Of a stretch of 64,000 bases of DNA, positions 22,111 through 33,046 are shown one piece after another. The translations under genes were made by a program, and so were the position numbers. The stretch lies in contig WSUB01000015.1 of the NCBI GenBank assembly GCA_019633425.1, forward strand, positions 124,001-188,000. Direction: 5' to 3'. Under the pieces are notes generated by a model. The model was not told the origin of the DNA, did not search any database, and was given only the letters and a program-made list of their open reading frames with translations. The DNA comes from Tulasnella sp. 424 (lineage: Eukaryota; Basidiomycota; Agaricomycetes; Cantharellales; Tulasnellaceae). How positions within the stretch are numbered: position 1 is the stretch's first letter; every line of letters begins with the position of its first letter.

Positions 22111-23878
22111 ATGTCTCCAAATGATAATGAAGCTATCATCAAGCAGCTTGTGAGTCACCTTTGGGTGAAAGCATTTGGATCTTTTCGCATGCTTACGGAA
22201 TTTGCCGCTCATTCAGTGCAGTTCAATATTTGACAAACTTTTAGACGATGTACTAATGGACATCGGAGAGAAAGCTCATAAAGAAGTTGCGCGCTCAAAG
22301 GCAGTTTGCAACATCTGCCACACAAAGTGAGTCTCCCGGCACAGCTACTGTTTGTCCACCTTGTCCCTGACCCCAATTCTTTTGAACAGATGTCGTTCCA
22401 GTCCGTGTTCTAAGAATATAGACCGAGTCTGATATACTCACACGACTTGCAGTACACGTACCTGGCTCTTCGAACGCGACAAGAGGCCCTAGTAACAACG
22501 GGAACCTGACCGTCCCCGGCTCAGACCACTCGGGTGAGCCGTCTCGACCAGGTACCCCTCTTGCATCAGTCGTCAACGGAAAGCCATCAGCGAGTGGTAC
22601 CAGCACACCGAACTCGAAAGATAAATCGTCCAATGTATATTTTGACTGTCTGAAATGTGGACAAGCTGTGAGTAGGCTCCGACTGTGCTCCGCAATCAGC
22701 TCGCATTAACAATCAATGATGTGTCCCAGGTTGCCTCCAATCGCTATGCACCTCATTTGGAACGCTGCATGGGTCTTAACGGGAATGGCTCACGAAGATC
22801 CGCTGTCTCTCGCACCGCTACTAAAACCAAGTTCGCACCATGCTTGTCCAACGTGTAGGGTGTATGCTGACAAGTTTCACGATAGGCTCGACGGAACTCT
22901 TTCGCGTTCAAATACACCGCAGCTCCTTGTGAACGGTGATGACCCTCCACCTCCACCGGCCCCTGCCCCAGCTCGCAAAGGGCGACCGCCAAAGAACGCC
23001 GGCACTACGCCTGGGAAGCCTAAAAAGGGCAAAGGTCTGCCACTAGTGGACTTGCACTACCGATCATTAGAACGTTGATTTGTTTTGCTCCGCAGGAAAT
23101 GCCCATTCCGCGACGCCAGAAGGCCATGGCCCTGGGAAGCGAGTGAGCCCGAGACACCTCCTGTGGTCTTAGAGTGCTTCTAACCATCTTTCGTTCCATC
23201 CAGCCGGCGTCTCCGACGCCAACACCGCCAAAACCAGGCAAGAAACTCAAATCTGAAGTTCCTTCGCCAAGCCTATCCTCCAAAACCGTAACGTCCTAAT
23301 TCATCTCGAATATTTGATAATGCGCTGATCAATCGTCATCGGATAGCTGCCTAATGGTGCAATCCCAATACCATCCCCAGCTCACAAAAAGTCCAACCCG
23401 AAAGTATCTTCACGGCTACGTGGTTCACCGACCTCTGCGCCGTCTGTTTCAATGGCGGGTGCATCATCGTCTTCACCGTCCAATACAATGGACATGGACC
23501 AGGATATGGATGCAGAGGCTTCACCTGAATCTCCCACCCCAAGTGGGACATCTGAATCATTCAAGCTCGGTCCTGGCTCGTATGGTGACCGTGGGGGGAG
23601 CACGGGTCTCAAGACAGTCCCGGGATTCGGTATGTCTTAAAGATGGGATCATCTTCAGGAACGGAGAGATTATTCACGTTTCCTACTTCTGCTACAGCTC
23701 ATCCAAGACCAATGATGTCGGTAACAGCCCACAACGATCCCGATTACGTCGGTAAGTCGGACTCAGTGTTACAGCCAAAATGATCCCACCGAGCTTAATG
23801 GACACCCTTTCAGATCTCGATGCGGATGATCAAGCTGATACAGACTCTGGTGATGACGACGACGAAGACGACGATTGA
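22111..23878 (+). CDS. SGF11: SAGA deubiquitinase-module subunit Sgf11
   Basis: Multi-exon gene, roughly 340 residues. The N-terminal helix (DNEAIIKQLCSSIFDKLLDDVLMDI) and then AHKEVARSKAVCNICHTKCRS match the Sgf11 helix that packs on Sgf73, Sus1 and Ubp8. The family zinc finger is YFDCLKCGQA spliced to VASNRYAPHLERCMG, a C-x2-C and H-x3-C set. The next segment is GSRRSAVSRTATK, the usual Arg-rich extension that contacts the nucleosome acidic patch. The remainder is low complexity with Lys/Pro-rich stretches, ending in an acidic tail (DADDQADTDSGDDDDEDDD). Yeast Sgf11 is about 100 residues, so this one is much longer, with an extra N-terminal cysteine cluster. The protein links the Ubp8 deubiquitinase to SAGA for H2B deubiquitination. 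An 11-nt microexon (22390-22400) is needed to keep frame. The stop ends at 23878. Confidence 0.87.
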
Positions 23879-24278
23879 CCGCCCACAATTTTGTTTTCAT
23901 TATTAGTCCTGCACCATCTCCTTGCCAGTTGAATTGTGGCAGTATTTAACTCTTGTTCTATCTCCCCGCTTGCTTTATTTTATTGCTTCGAGCTCCTGCA
24001 AATCCCTGGACCGTTTCGACTGTATTTTTAATTGCGGGCGATCGACTCTATTGATCTAGTCTACAAACCCCGGGAGAGGGGGATTGCCGGATCGCCGACC
24101 GTGGGACCTATCAGGTGGTTAGTCGAGCGGACTTCTATCCGGACCCCCTCCACTGAAGCACGCTTTGGCCCTCGCTTCGCTGTCCATGCAGCCATAAGGC
24201 ACCCCCTAAGAGGTTTAAATAACACCATCGCTGACTAGGACGGACCTGTGAATTTGTGCACCCTCCCGCCTCCCTCTA
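23879..24278. other. Intergenic: SGF11 3' flank and desaturase promoter
   Basis: T-rich sequence at 23880-24030 fits transcript termination. A TTTAAATAA element near 24210-24220 lies about 60 bp before the desaturase ATG and could be its TATA element. No gene seen. Confidence 0.45.
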
Positions 24279-25779
24279 ATGTCCACGACCGCTTCGAAGA
24301 CGGCCCCATCGAACTCTGCTGGTGTGGATGCGAGACTTTTGTCGGAAACCGAGCCACGGTCGGCGAAGGCCTGGCCTGGAGGGATTCCTAATGCTCGTAC
24401 AGTGTGAGTAAGATATTATTCTGAGCGTGCCTTAGTGCTGTTGGTGGCTTGGTCCTCAGTGTTTCGTGGCTTCCATACATAGGATGGAGAACACACCCGC
24501 TATGGCCTACGCACCAGTTCTGATTATGCAAAGCTTAACTATCATTATTAACAAGCTCCCGGTCACACAACGACTCTACGAGCGTATGAACGCCACATAC
24601 TCCGCAGAAGACATACACATATTCGGAACCCTGTTCATCACCACGGCAGTGTACTGGGCGCTCGGCTTGGTGTTCATGTATGCCGACTTGACTGAACGAC
24701 CGAAATGGTTGTTGAAGTACAAGGTGCAGCCCTGGAAGCGGGTGGGCCCGAAGGAATACACCAAGATCTGTGCTATCGTCCTAAGGAACCAGATCTTTGT
24801 GAACGTACCGCTCAGTATAATTATGGGAAAGTATATTGCACCCCTCCGCGGAATGAGGACAGGCTTGCCGCTTCCTGGCGTCCTCGAGACTGTGGGGACG
24901 TGGTGGTTCTGTCTGGCCTGCACCGAGGTGAGTCCGATCAACCCAGAACGTTGCGGAGTGCTACTGCTGACACTTCACTGGCCTCACACAGATCGGGTTC
25001 TTCTATGTGCACCGACTTTTCCACTCTCCCAAATTTTACGCCAAGGTTCACAAGAAGCACCATGTGCGTCTTTACCAGCCAAAGGCTGTCGAGTCTCGCT
25101 CACCGTGGTTGTAGGAGTATACTGCGCCTGTCGCATTGGCGTCGACATACTGCACAATGCCGGAGCATGCGCTTTCAAATCTTCTGCCAATTATTCTCGG
25201 TATGCTGTTTGCCGTTTCGGCTGAAGGCGAGGCGAGGCTGAGCGGTGATTTCTGCGCAGGACTTGTTATTCTAGGCTCTCATTGGTCGTTGAGTAAGTAA
25301 AGCAGCTCCTCACTACTTAATCAACGACTAAACCATGCGGCTTTGATAGTTGTCATGTACTTTTGCGATCTGGAGATTGGAACCCTCTGCACGCATTCGG
25401 GGTACAACATCGTAAGCATGATGCCATGATACTAAGATCGAATCGGTGCACTCATTTGGGTCGTTGTACAAAGCCGTACTGCCACAGATCATTAACTCAT
25501 GATTATCATCATTACTCGTTTAACGAGAACTTTGGGTGAGATCCCTGTCGCGCTCCGGATTGGAAATAGTCTGACGATACCTCAATAACCAACAGACCAC
25601 TTGGGATTCTTGACGCCCTTCACGGGACGTCTAAGAATTTCAATAAAGTCATGAAAGAAGCCCAGGCTAGGCATGACGGTGATTATGACAAGGCCTCCCA
25701 AGAAGTCCTCAGCCAACTTGCACAATGGGAGGTCGAAAAGGAAGAACGGGAGAGGAGGGCAATTTATGGAGGAAACTAG
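24279..25779 (+). CDS. Sterol desaturase / C-4 methylsterol oxidase-like fatty acid hydroxylase family
   Basis: About eight exons, roughly 340 residues. Begins MSTTASKTAPSNSAGVDARL. Membrane segments include IFGTLFITTAVYWALGLVFMYA. The metal-binding histidine boxes of the family are present: HRLFH (H-x3-H) in the exon starting at IGFFYVHRLFH, then HKKHH, and HDYHHYSFNENFG near the end, with HSGYN between. These bind a di-iron centre in the ER membrane, where members desaturate or hydroxylate sterols or sphingoid/fatty acyl chains. The C-terminus is charged (AQWEVEKEERERRAIYGGN) without a clear ER retrieval motif. A 60-nt intron at 25200-25259 has no in-frame stop and may be retained in some transcripts. 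Exact substrate cannot be told; the layout is nearest the C-4 methylsterol oxidase-like branch. A decayed copy lies just downstream. Confidence 0.88.
25200..25259 (+). other. Stop-free 60-nt intron in the desaturase gene
   Basis: Starts GTATGC and ends GCGCAG. Its length is divisible by three and it contains no in-frame stop, so retained and spliced forms would both be translatable, the former with 20 extra residues between the PIILG and LVILGSHW segments. Family comparison (LLPIILG running straight into a hydrophobic segment) favours splicing. Confidence 0.6.
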
Positions 25780-27559
25780 TTCTATCTGCATTTATTGGGA
25801 ACATAGGACTTCCGTAAAGCCCCTTTACGTGCTTAAAGCTGTGCATTACATACTAAACTACTACGTGTGGCTGTTTGTGATGACCAGGAAGTAGGAATCC
25901 TTGGGGTACGCCGGAGGTTGGACTTTCTCGTATATCAAACCTTGGGCCCTCTGTGAATTCAGCGTCTTCTTGACATTGCTTCGAAATGGCACGGATCGTC
26001 GTTGGACTCCTGCATATAAGATGTCATAGACAACAATAAAGGCTCAAGCTCACGCGTGTAAAATGAACACATCTGGAGCATGTGGTCATCCCAGACTAGG
26101 ACCGTTAGACTTTGCTATTGCAAGGGCTGTCCACCCGAGTCAGCGTGCTTCGACTCATGTGATAGTTCTACGAACGCATGAACGCAACTTCTACCTAAGG
26201 TGATTCGCGCCGCTGGGACTACCTTTTCGCGACAGGGTTCACTGGGTAGCAGGCCCCTTCATGTCCATCGACTGGTTATTGCACAATACTCATGCAAGAG
26301 TTAGCTGCAGAAATGGGTCAGACCGGAGAAGGAAACGAGCGATTTCGCCCTGTATTCAGATATTGCCGGTAAGCTTCGGTGGCTGTTGTGGAGTGGTGGT
26401 TCTGGTCGGCGTGGATTGAGGTGACATTTCCGATGCGGTCGCTTGTCGGTGTCAACTCGCTTCCTGGCGTTCTGACGACCGATCGGGTTGCTCCACGTCC
26501 GTTGTATCTTCCAAAGTGCAGCTGTATATGCAAGGTTTATAAGAAGCGCCATGTTCGGGCAAATCCTACCTGGAATTGGGATGCTGTAGATCCAAGGACG
26601 TGCCTCATCCCTGGCAGGCGAACCCGCCACAGCGGCGTTGAAACCGACATATTGTATGACGACGGAGCGTGTACACGGAGGCGATCTTCCAATAGTCACC
26701 GGCGACAAAACTCTAAAGTACAGATTGCTTTGTTGGGCGGTCTTCTGAGGAAAGCACGTAACGGCACAGGTCGTATAAACCTTAGACCATGTTTAGCCAT
26801 TGTTGATAGAGAGACGATCTACCATTCCCATCGTAGTTTCCATGCAATATCTGAGTTTCGGTTACGGCTGCTCGATGCACTGATCCGGTTACTACATCGC
26901 CATACCCACCTTTCTTAGGCCTGAACGACAAGCTGAGCTTGTTCGTTATTCCATTAGTCATGCCTTCGATGCGCAATGGAACCGTGATATCTGGTCCAAC
27001 GAGAGCCGTGGGTCACTCCTTCCGCATCTAGTCCGTCGGCATCTGAGAACCTATCACTTACCGGCACCGCTGATCATCTCGGTATTCTCAATGCTCCACA
27101 CAGAACGTCCAAAAGCTTCGAGAGTGGCCGCAATAAGTAAAAGTTGTCGAGACAAGGCATCGAAGGGAAGATCTGTTCTGACTGAGGAAATCGGGGAGGT
27201 TGAGAACGAGGGGCCAAGGAGGCAAGTTGGTTTCTAGAGAACTTGAGCCTTGCGGGATAAACGTGGTCGAATTGGCGCCACCTTCCCTCCCGAGCTATAA
27301 TGACTGTTTGCGAACAGCGAAAATGTCTGAGAAGCGAAGGAACCGAATGAGGCCTCCCTGCCTCGTTTTGAGTCACGTGTGAGTCATGGTGGCTGTGAAG
27401 GCACAGAAGGTCGCCGATGTCGCCGTACTTAAGGATGCGGCTCGGCCCGAGGAGCGTCTCGCCATTTCCCCCATTCCATTTTGAACTCCCTCGAAAGCCT
27501 CCGCGCACACCAACACTCAACCACTCTCTGCTTTCATACAACCATTAGCAGACAGAAAT
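25780..27559. other. Intergenic region holding the desaturase relic and the next promoter
   Basis: Besides the relic at about 26160-26680, only short frames without motifs are seen. A minus-strand frame at 27074-27541 has no recognisable domain and lies over the presumed promoter of the gene at 27560. Confidence 0.45.
26160..26680 (+). pseudogene. Decayed copy of the adjacent sterol desaturase
   Basis: Scattered collinear similarity to the intact gene: 26168-26190 resembles the codons for YERMNAT; 26394-26423 resembles WWFCLACTE followed by its GTGAG donor; 26481-26557 resembles the IGFFYVHRLFH...VHKKHH exon; 26634-26673 resembles the STYCTMPEHA region. Matching pieces come in the same order as in the gene, with a comparable intron between the second and third. 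The copy has stops and frame breaks. Both histidine boxes in the third piece are destroyed: HKKHH reads as YKKRH-like and HRLFH is lost. It is therefore a relic of a tandem duplication, not a working enzyme. Limits are set by what I could align by eye and may extend left to about 25980 and right to about 26950. Confidence 0.6.
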
Positions 27560-28678
27560 ATGACGAGCTACCCTCCATACCGTCGTAGGAATTATGGTCC
27601 AAGGTAAGGATATATCTAACGGTTTAGAGAGGGGCTTATTCGTTATCGCTTTCTTCCGTCCATATTAGAACCACTTACTGACCCTACTGCTGCTGCCCGT
27701 TCCAGATGCGCTAGTCCACCTATATTCGTCTGCTATGAAATGCCGCAGCCAGAGTCTCGCTCTTCGTCGCCAACCTCCTCAGACGATGGGTACTCAGGAG
27801 ACGAGTGTCGCTCGGACGACGATTACACCTCCGAATCCGAATCCCACTCGGAAGACGATGGTTCTTCTGGCTCATCTGCTTCACCTGCAGTAGAGCGGAT
27901 GCAAGAGGACAGGAAGGATAGCAACGACAGCAACGTCGATCCTGCGGTGGAGAGCATGGATTTGAGCACACCCGGCTCCGAGGCGCCTGCTCCTGCGGGT
28001 GAGGCTCAACCTCCCCAAGCGCCCACCACTGCGCTGGACCCCAAGGACATTCCTTGCCCACCCAGCGGCAACGAGGACGATGATGAAGAGAGGAGACTCG
28101 CGGAAAAGCGAGAAGGCAAGAAGAAGGAAGTCGTCCCTGAAACGAACGAGGATAGACCACAGGAGGACCCGCCAAAGAGGAAGAAGAGGTCAAAGCGCGT
28201 GCGACGACATCGAGAGGCCCCGGCTATCAGGTGAGCTCTGAGATCATGGCTTTCACTTTCTTTCTATCTCGTCTTAGTTGTCGCGATCGCCTCCAGTCCA
28301 ATGCTTACGTTAATCCGTTGTGACGCCATTCCCGTTAGGCCAATCCTCACTATTCGCTCGAGCCAAGGCTTCGTGTGGAACCAGGACCTATTCGTGCCTG
28401 CTTATGCCAAGGATCGATGTGAGTCATTATGAATGATAGCCTATCATGTGGTTGGGGTTACTGACACTGCGGTCCTGCCTTTTCGGACAGACATTGCATC
28501 CTCCCCACCAAGCTCGGTCCCAGTTCGGAACCGCCATTCGAACTTGAACACGCCTCCAAACGGCAAGTTGGTCAATAACAACTTTTTCTCAACCTCAAAC
28601 GAGGCGGACTACGAAGTTGAATGTGTCGAGATCCGCGTTGAGGGCGACGAATTAGACAGTATCATTCCCAGGAGGTGA
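27560..28678 (+). CDS. Charged low-complexity protein of unknown function
   Basis: Four exons, roughly 275 residues, beginning MTSYPPYRRRNYGP and ending DELDSIIPRR. The second exon (about 27706-28230) is rich in Ser, Asp and Glu (SSDDGYSGDECRSDDDYTSE), then Pro-rich, then has a basic Lys/Arg block (PPKRKKRSKRVRRHRE) that looks like a nuclear localisation signal. The C-terminal two exons (PILTIRSSQGFVWNQDLFVPAYAKDR, split, then NNNFFSTSNEADYEVECVEIRVEGDE) look more ordered and may be a small conserved domain. I do not recognise it. The frame is preserved across all introns, supporting a real gene. Nuclear location is inference only. Confidence 0.68.
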
Positions 28679-29384
28679 ACCAAACCGCATACCGCGATAC
28701 CACCATCGGCGCTCCTCTCTGTCTTATCAGTACCCAGAGCATTTCAGCCTAGTTTTCCCGCCGATTCTCTGCTTTGCCAAGTATTCAGCTCTACGTCGTC
28801 TTGGTTTCTCGTTTTGCCCCATATCCTTTTGGCTAAAGGCCAACGAACTCTTACTCTCACTCTCTTCCAAACTCTGCATCTCCTTATTATGCTCCACAAT
28901 TCTGCCTTGTGTATTTACTTTCCGATCTCCCGTCTTGCTCCGCCAATCCGTTTGACCCCCCTACCTTAGCCCAATTGCTTCTCCTTTCGAGAAGAGCTTC
29001 TTTGTTTTCTTATGCCTCGCGCTGTATCGTTTCCCTTCTTTGGGAGGTCACCCTACCAGTTCGATCGACCTCTCGGCCCAGACTTCTCTTTTCTCTATCC
29101 TGTGTACTTACAACGATTAGAAACGTATCGAATACCTTCATCCTTCATAACACGTAGTGTTAGCGCATTGTCCTGGACCATTTCGCATCTTAAGATTATG
29201 GGCGCTCAGCTTAAAGGAAATAGCCGATCCCGGCCCTGAGATTACGCGCGCCAGCGCTCGCTGACACACCCCACGGTACTTTCTCATCTTTCCCGCTGGC
29301 ACGCTCCCAAGTCGACCTCTGCCAACCCAGAAGCACTATAACCAGGTCAAACCGCAGAAGCGCGGTTAGACAACTCCTGACGGA
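28679..29384. other. Intergenic: promoter of the GT18 gene
   Basis: Pyrimidine-rich plus strand, particularly 28800-29110, as is common upstream of fungal genes. Short frames without motifs. No gene seen. Confidence 0.45.
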
Positions 29385-31304
29385 ATGATTCGATTACAGT
29401 CTTCACTCATAATCCTTGCCATTGGCGCTTTCCTCTTGATTCTGCTGGATCTTCAGTTCAGCAATAATCCTACCTTATGGCGGCTCCCCGGCACAAGCGA
29501 CGAGCAGACTCAATCGAGAGGTGGCCCGATCCACGAGTCGCAACCTGACGAAGGCCCCGCCGTGACCCAGGATCCGGTCGGGAGTTGGACGAATCTGACG
29601 ACTGCATTGGAGGAGCTCTTGCCAGACCCGGAAATCAACCGGAAGGGGGACGGTTGGAAACCAGCTACACAAAAGGCGATCAAGAAACTCTTGCATTGTC
29701 TAGCTCGGTATGGTGACAAGTGCGGAGAACGGCCGGAGGGCAAAGTTGTCATTGTGGAATAGTAAGAGAACCCTTCTCATTTACCCGCGTCGCACTAACG
29801 GTAGGCCATTTCTTCAACAGCACCCATTTTAGGCAATGGTGGGAGGGGAGCACGACCGGAGAAGTTATTTGGTGCGGATCGGTGGTCAGTAAACTGCACC
29901 TGGGGCTGTGTCTCCTCGGGCTAACGAGTTTTTTTGGCATTCGCCGCACGGTCAATGATCAACTCAGCTAGCCGCGTTTGAGCGACTGGGCTATACCACT
30001 CTCGTTGCGGAGGACTTAGCAGGGGTTCAGCGACTTTATAAACCGTTTGCCGACCTCGTTCGGGTTATCATCATGCAAGTCCGAGTAAGTCCAATTGATC
30101 CCGTTGTATGCTCTTGACCCTCGCCAATCGAGTTCACCGTGCTCGCTTTCTGCCGAACGTAGTTTGGACCTGATCATGCAACCAACCTCATACGGAATTG
30201 CTTCAAGGATCCAAAATGCATCAAGTCAGAATCGAACCCCAGCGGTATTCCACCATGGAAGATGTTTGGCCTGACGTTTTGGGGAACTCGGGGAGATCCG
30301 ATTGAGCTGCACCACCCTTGGGGGCCATCGAGAGGTATTCAATTCGGAGCGCTTGTCGGATTGGAAGTGTCTAAGACTGAACAACCCGGGTTTTCAGTGA
30401 TGGCACCTTACGAATTCCCGGACCACTATTACCTTGGCTATGCACTTGACCATCACTGTGAAAAAAATCCAGTCGTTCCTCCCGAACTCAAGAAAGACCA
30501 GTGAGTGGCTCGCCTCCCTCCTCCGTTCAATATGTCTTAGAAGTTGACTTGTGCCTTTGTTAGCGCTTTCATCTTATCAAAGCGACTGAGTTACTATTAC
30601 AAAAACCCTGCTTTCTTGCCAGACACATGGCTCAACGTATCCCAAAGCTCCGGGCTGGAGATGATTTCTGTTGCTTACGACGATACCAAGGGCGAGCATG
30701 TCATCCCCGAAGGTATCCAAAGAGCCCGAAGACCTGTACTGTGTCTGACCTCGCACTTCTTCTGGACCCGCATAGGAATTCGCTCTTTGGGTAGACTGAG
30801 CCGCGAAGATTTCTACGTGATGGTGGCTTCTAGTCGAGCGATGGTTGGTAATGGGTCGCCTGCACTTTCCCCAAGCCCGTTTGATGTAAGTCATGGTACA
30901 AGCAGTATTATTCATTCATCGGACGTTTACGCATACTCCGTTCTTGTCCCTTGGATCTGCAGGCCTTGTGCATTGGGGTGCCATTTATCCACCCGTACGA
31001 CGCGACTCGGACGAAAACACTTGATCCCCAAGGATGGGATCGTTTCAATTCCGGGATCTTCCAAAACGGCGCACTTCTCGACATAGGACCACCTTACGTT
31101 TACCATGTACCTCGGCGCAACGTGACGGCTCTCAACGAAGCACTCTTGGCTGCAAAAGCAAACCCGATCGGCAGGAGTTTGCCCGAAAAGTACAAGATGA
31201 CGAGTCTGATGCAGAGGGTGAAGGACTTGGTCGAAGACACAGATTGGGAAGCGTTGGCATGGAAAGAGGGGAGGTTGCCGCTTGTTGTTGAGAAGTTACC
31301 ATGA
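29385..31304 (+). CDS. Glycosyltransferase family 18 (GnT-V-like), type II membrane protein
   Basis: The N-terminus is MIRLQSSLIILAIGAFLLILLDLQF, a signal anchor with a short cytosolic end, so the catalytic part should lie in the Golgi lumen. A luminal stem with a potential N-glycosylation site (NLT in SWTNLTTAL) follows. Spliced exons then give GEVIWCGSVVSK, YTTLVAEDLAGVQRLYK, a block around KMFGLTFWGTRGDP, HHPWGPSRGIQFG and YALDHHCEKNP. The conserved C-terminal part reads GRLSREDFYVMVASSRAMVGNGSPALSPSPFD, spliced to ALCIGVPFIHPYD. That last block resembles the nucleotide-sugar binding end of GT18 enzymes such as animal GnT-V, which add beta-1,6-GlcNAc to N-glycan mannose. A fungal acceptor is not established; it may act on another glycan. 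The gene converges on the DinB-like gene with only 110 bp between stops. Confidence 0.78.
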
Positions 31305-31414
31305 CCCATTTTGGTTCAGGTTTGTTCGGTCTTGCGATATTCTTATTCACCCATATGGTAGACGCTACTTGGCATTCGATAGAACATGCTGTTAATTCTA
31401 GACGTACAACGACG

Positions 31415-32374
31415 CTATATCTTCGCCTTCTCCGGTACTGCCGGGGGTTCGCCAGCGCGATACTGTAGCGTTGAAGGTGCAACTCCAAAAGTTTCATCGA
31501 CGTCCAATTTCTTGACGTTTTGTTATGAAGCATTACCGTCAGCGAGGGGTCGGAGACAACATTTGGAGGCAATTGCCTTACCAATTCTCCTGCAAGCATT
31601 CTGACGACAGCGTAGTGGTGGATTGCGTGTAGAGCTACAAACCAAAGCTACAGAACGGATGGAAACGGGGTCTTGTCAGTCGTAGAAGAGCAGACACACG
31701 GGAGCGGATTTAGGTTTACTTCTCGACCTAGACTTGTCTGAAGAATCTGAGGAAACGGGGTGACGGCGTGCAGGGTTATTGGGGTGTCGTTCGTGAGTTT
31801 TGGCCTTCCACCGTGCTCCAGACTCCCACTAGCAGCCGCTACTTCGGGTGAAAAGAGCGAGTTAAGGTCATCGATGGTTGTTTGTAGGGAATCGACGGCA
31901 GCTTGAAGGGAGCGCTCCATTGGCGTATCTCGCGTCCGAGTGTCATATGACAGGACATACGGAGGCGGTTGACTGAGAGCCTGTTATGGGTAACTGATTC
32001 TTAGACGTCATCCTCATATACGGTTGATAGCATGTTGCCTACGTGTACGAGGAGGTGGAAATGGTCACGAGCGTGTCGCAAATGCTTCCCTATTTGGTAG
32101 ATGACGCACAGCGATAGCGGCGTCAATCATCTCTCTCGGCAAAGAATAGCAAGTAATACAGACCGATAGTGCTACCGGGCAACAGCTTTGAGTGATATGT
32201 TAACTGCTCTTCGTTGTTCAATGTATCTTTACAGAAATCCAATCCTTGTTGCAGTACCGAGGTCGCAACATAGCGCGCTGCGTCTAGGCAATCTTGCTCG
32301 TTCGTCGCCGATTCTACGTCATTTTCAGTCTCCTTGAATGACGGGTTAGGTGTCTTGGGCTTGGAATCATTCAT
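31415..32374 (-). CDS. DinB-like four-helix-bundle protein
   Basis: Exon 1 (32164-32374) gives MNDSKPKTPNPSFKETEND through LDAARYVATSVLQQGLDFCKD and LLPGSTIG. It splices across a GTCTGT donor to exon 2 (32043-32089), KHLRHARDHFHLL. Later exons give LSYDTRTRDTPMERSLQAAVDSL, then LWFVALHAIHHYAVVRMLAGEL, then a last exon KLDVDETFGVAPSTLQYRAGEP ending AEKAKI-like before the stop at 31415-31417. The HARDHF and HAIHHY motifs supply the histidine triad that binds a metal in the DinB/YfiT superfamily. Members are metal-dependent thiol transferases or of unknown role; fungal versions are uncharacterised to my knowledge. The last intron was fixed because splicing restores the FGVAPSTL family ending; an unspliced reading runs into unrelated sequence. 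Confidence 0.77.
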
Positions 32375-33046
32375 TCTGGAAGGGGGTGGTGGAATTGGTC
32401 CGAAGCACTCGAGGTCGTCGGAAGCGGAGTTGTTTCTGCTTGAGGTAGACTATGCTTTTGCTGCTGACGAAGGCCAAGTCAGGCACCTCAAAAGTCGCTG
32501 CGATGCCAACCGAAGTATCGAAGTCGAGTGGTATAAATACTCAAGTCTAAGGAAAGTTCACCTGCAGGAGAGCGCGAGGTTCGTGGTGGGTCTGCAGCTG
32601 TCATTTATGAGGTAAGAGATCGTCGAAGCGACATTCTAAGCGATACAAGGTCTCATACGGTTTATGGAGATCAACTGACTACTGCCTGATTGTAGCTGAA
32701 CATAATTTCGAATAAGTCATCTACGAGAAGTCCGCAATCTTCATCCGAACTCAACGTCAGCTGAACTAGGGCGTTCATGGTCTCCCAAGGATCCGCAGGA
32801 GCCCCAGCTCACACAAGGAGACTAGGTTCCCGTCGGAGACTGCGTTGGCGCTATGGAATGCCAACGCGTCGTCGTCGTCCGTGGTCGTTGAAGTTTGGAC
32901 CGGGAAATTCGCTGGGTAGATTTTGATGATGTAAGGCGCGAATCCGAACGGTGTACCGTAACGGGGCCGGCCTGACCCGTATCCATTCTCAAGCACCTCT
33001 CCCATCTCTCTCTCCCGACCCTCTTACCTCTCTTTCTCTCCCAAAA
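32375..33046. promoter_or_regulatory. Divergent promoter region, DinB-like gene / LSC2
   Basis: 672 bp between the two start codons. A TATAAATA box sits on the plus strand at 32532-32539, too far from the LSC2 start for a usual core promoter unless the leader is long. The last 60 bp before LSC2 are CT-rich, ending CCCAAAAATG, a typical fungal leader. Minus-strand short frames are not supported. Confidence 0.5.

Noticed and set aside
30600..31300. Possible frameshift in the GT18 gene near 30715-30773
   Set aside because: A GTATCC...GCATAG intron restores the frame (EG joined to IRSLGRLS), so the gene is intact.
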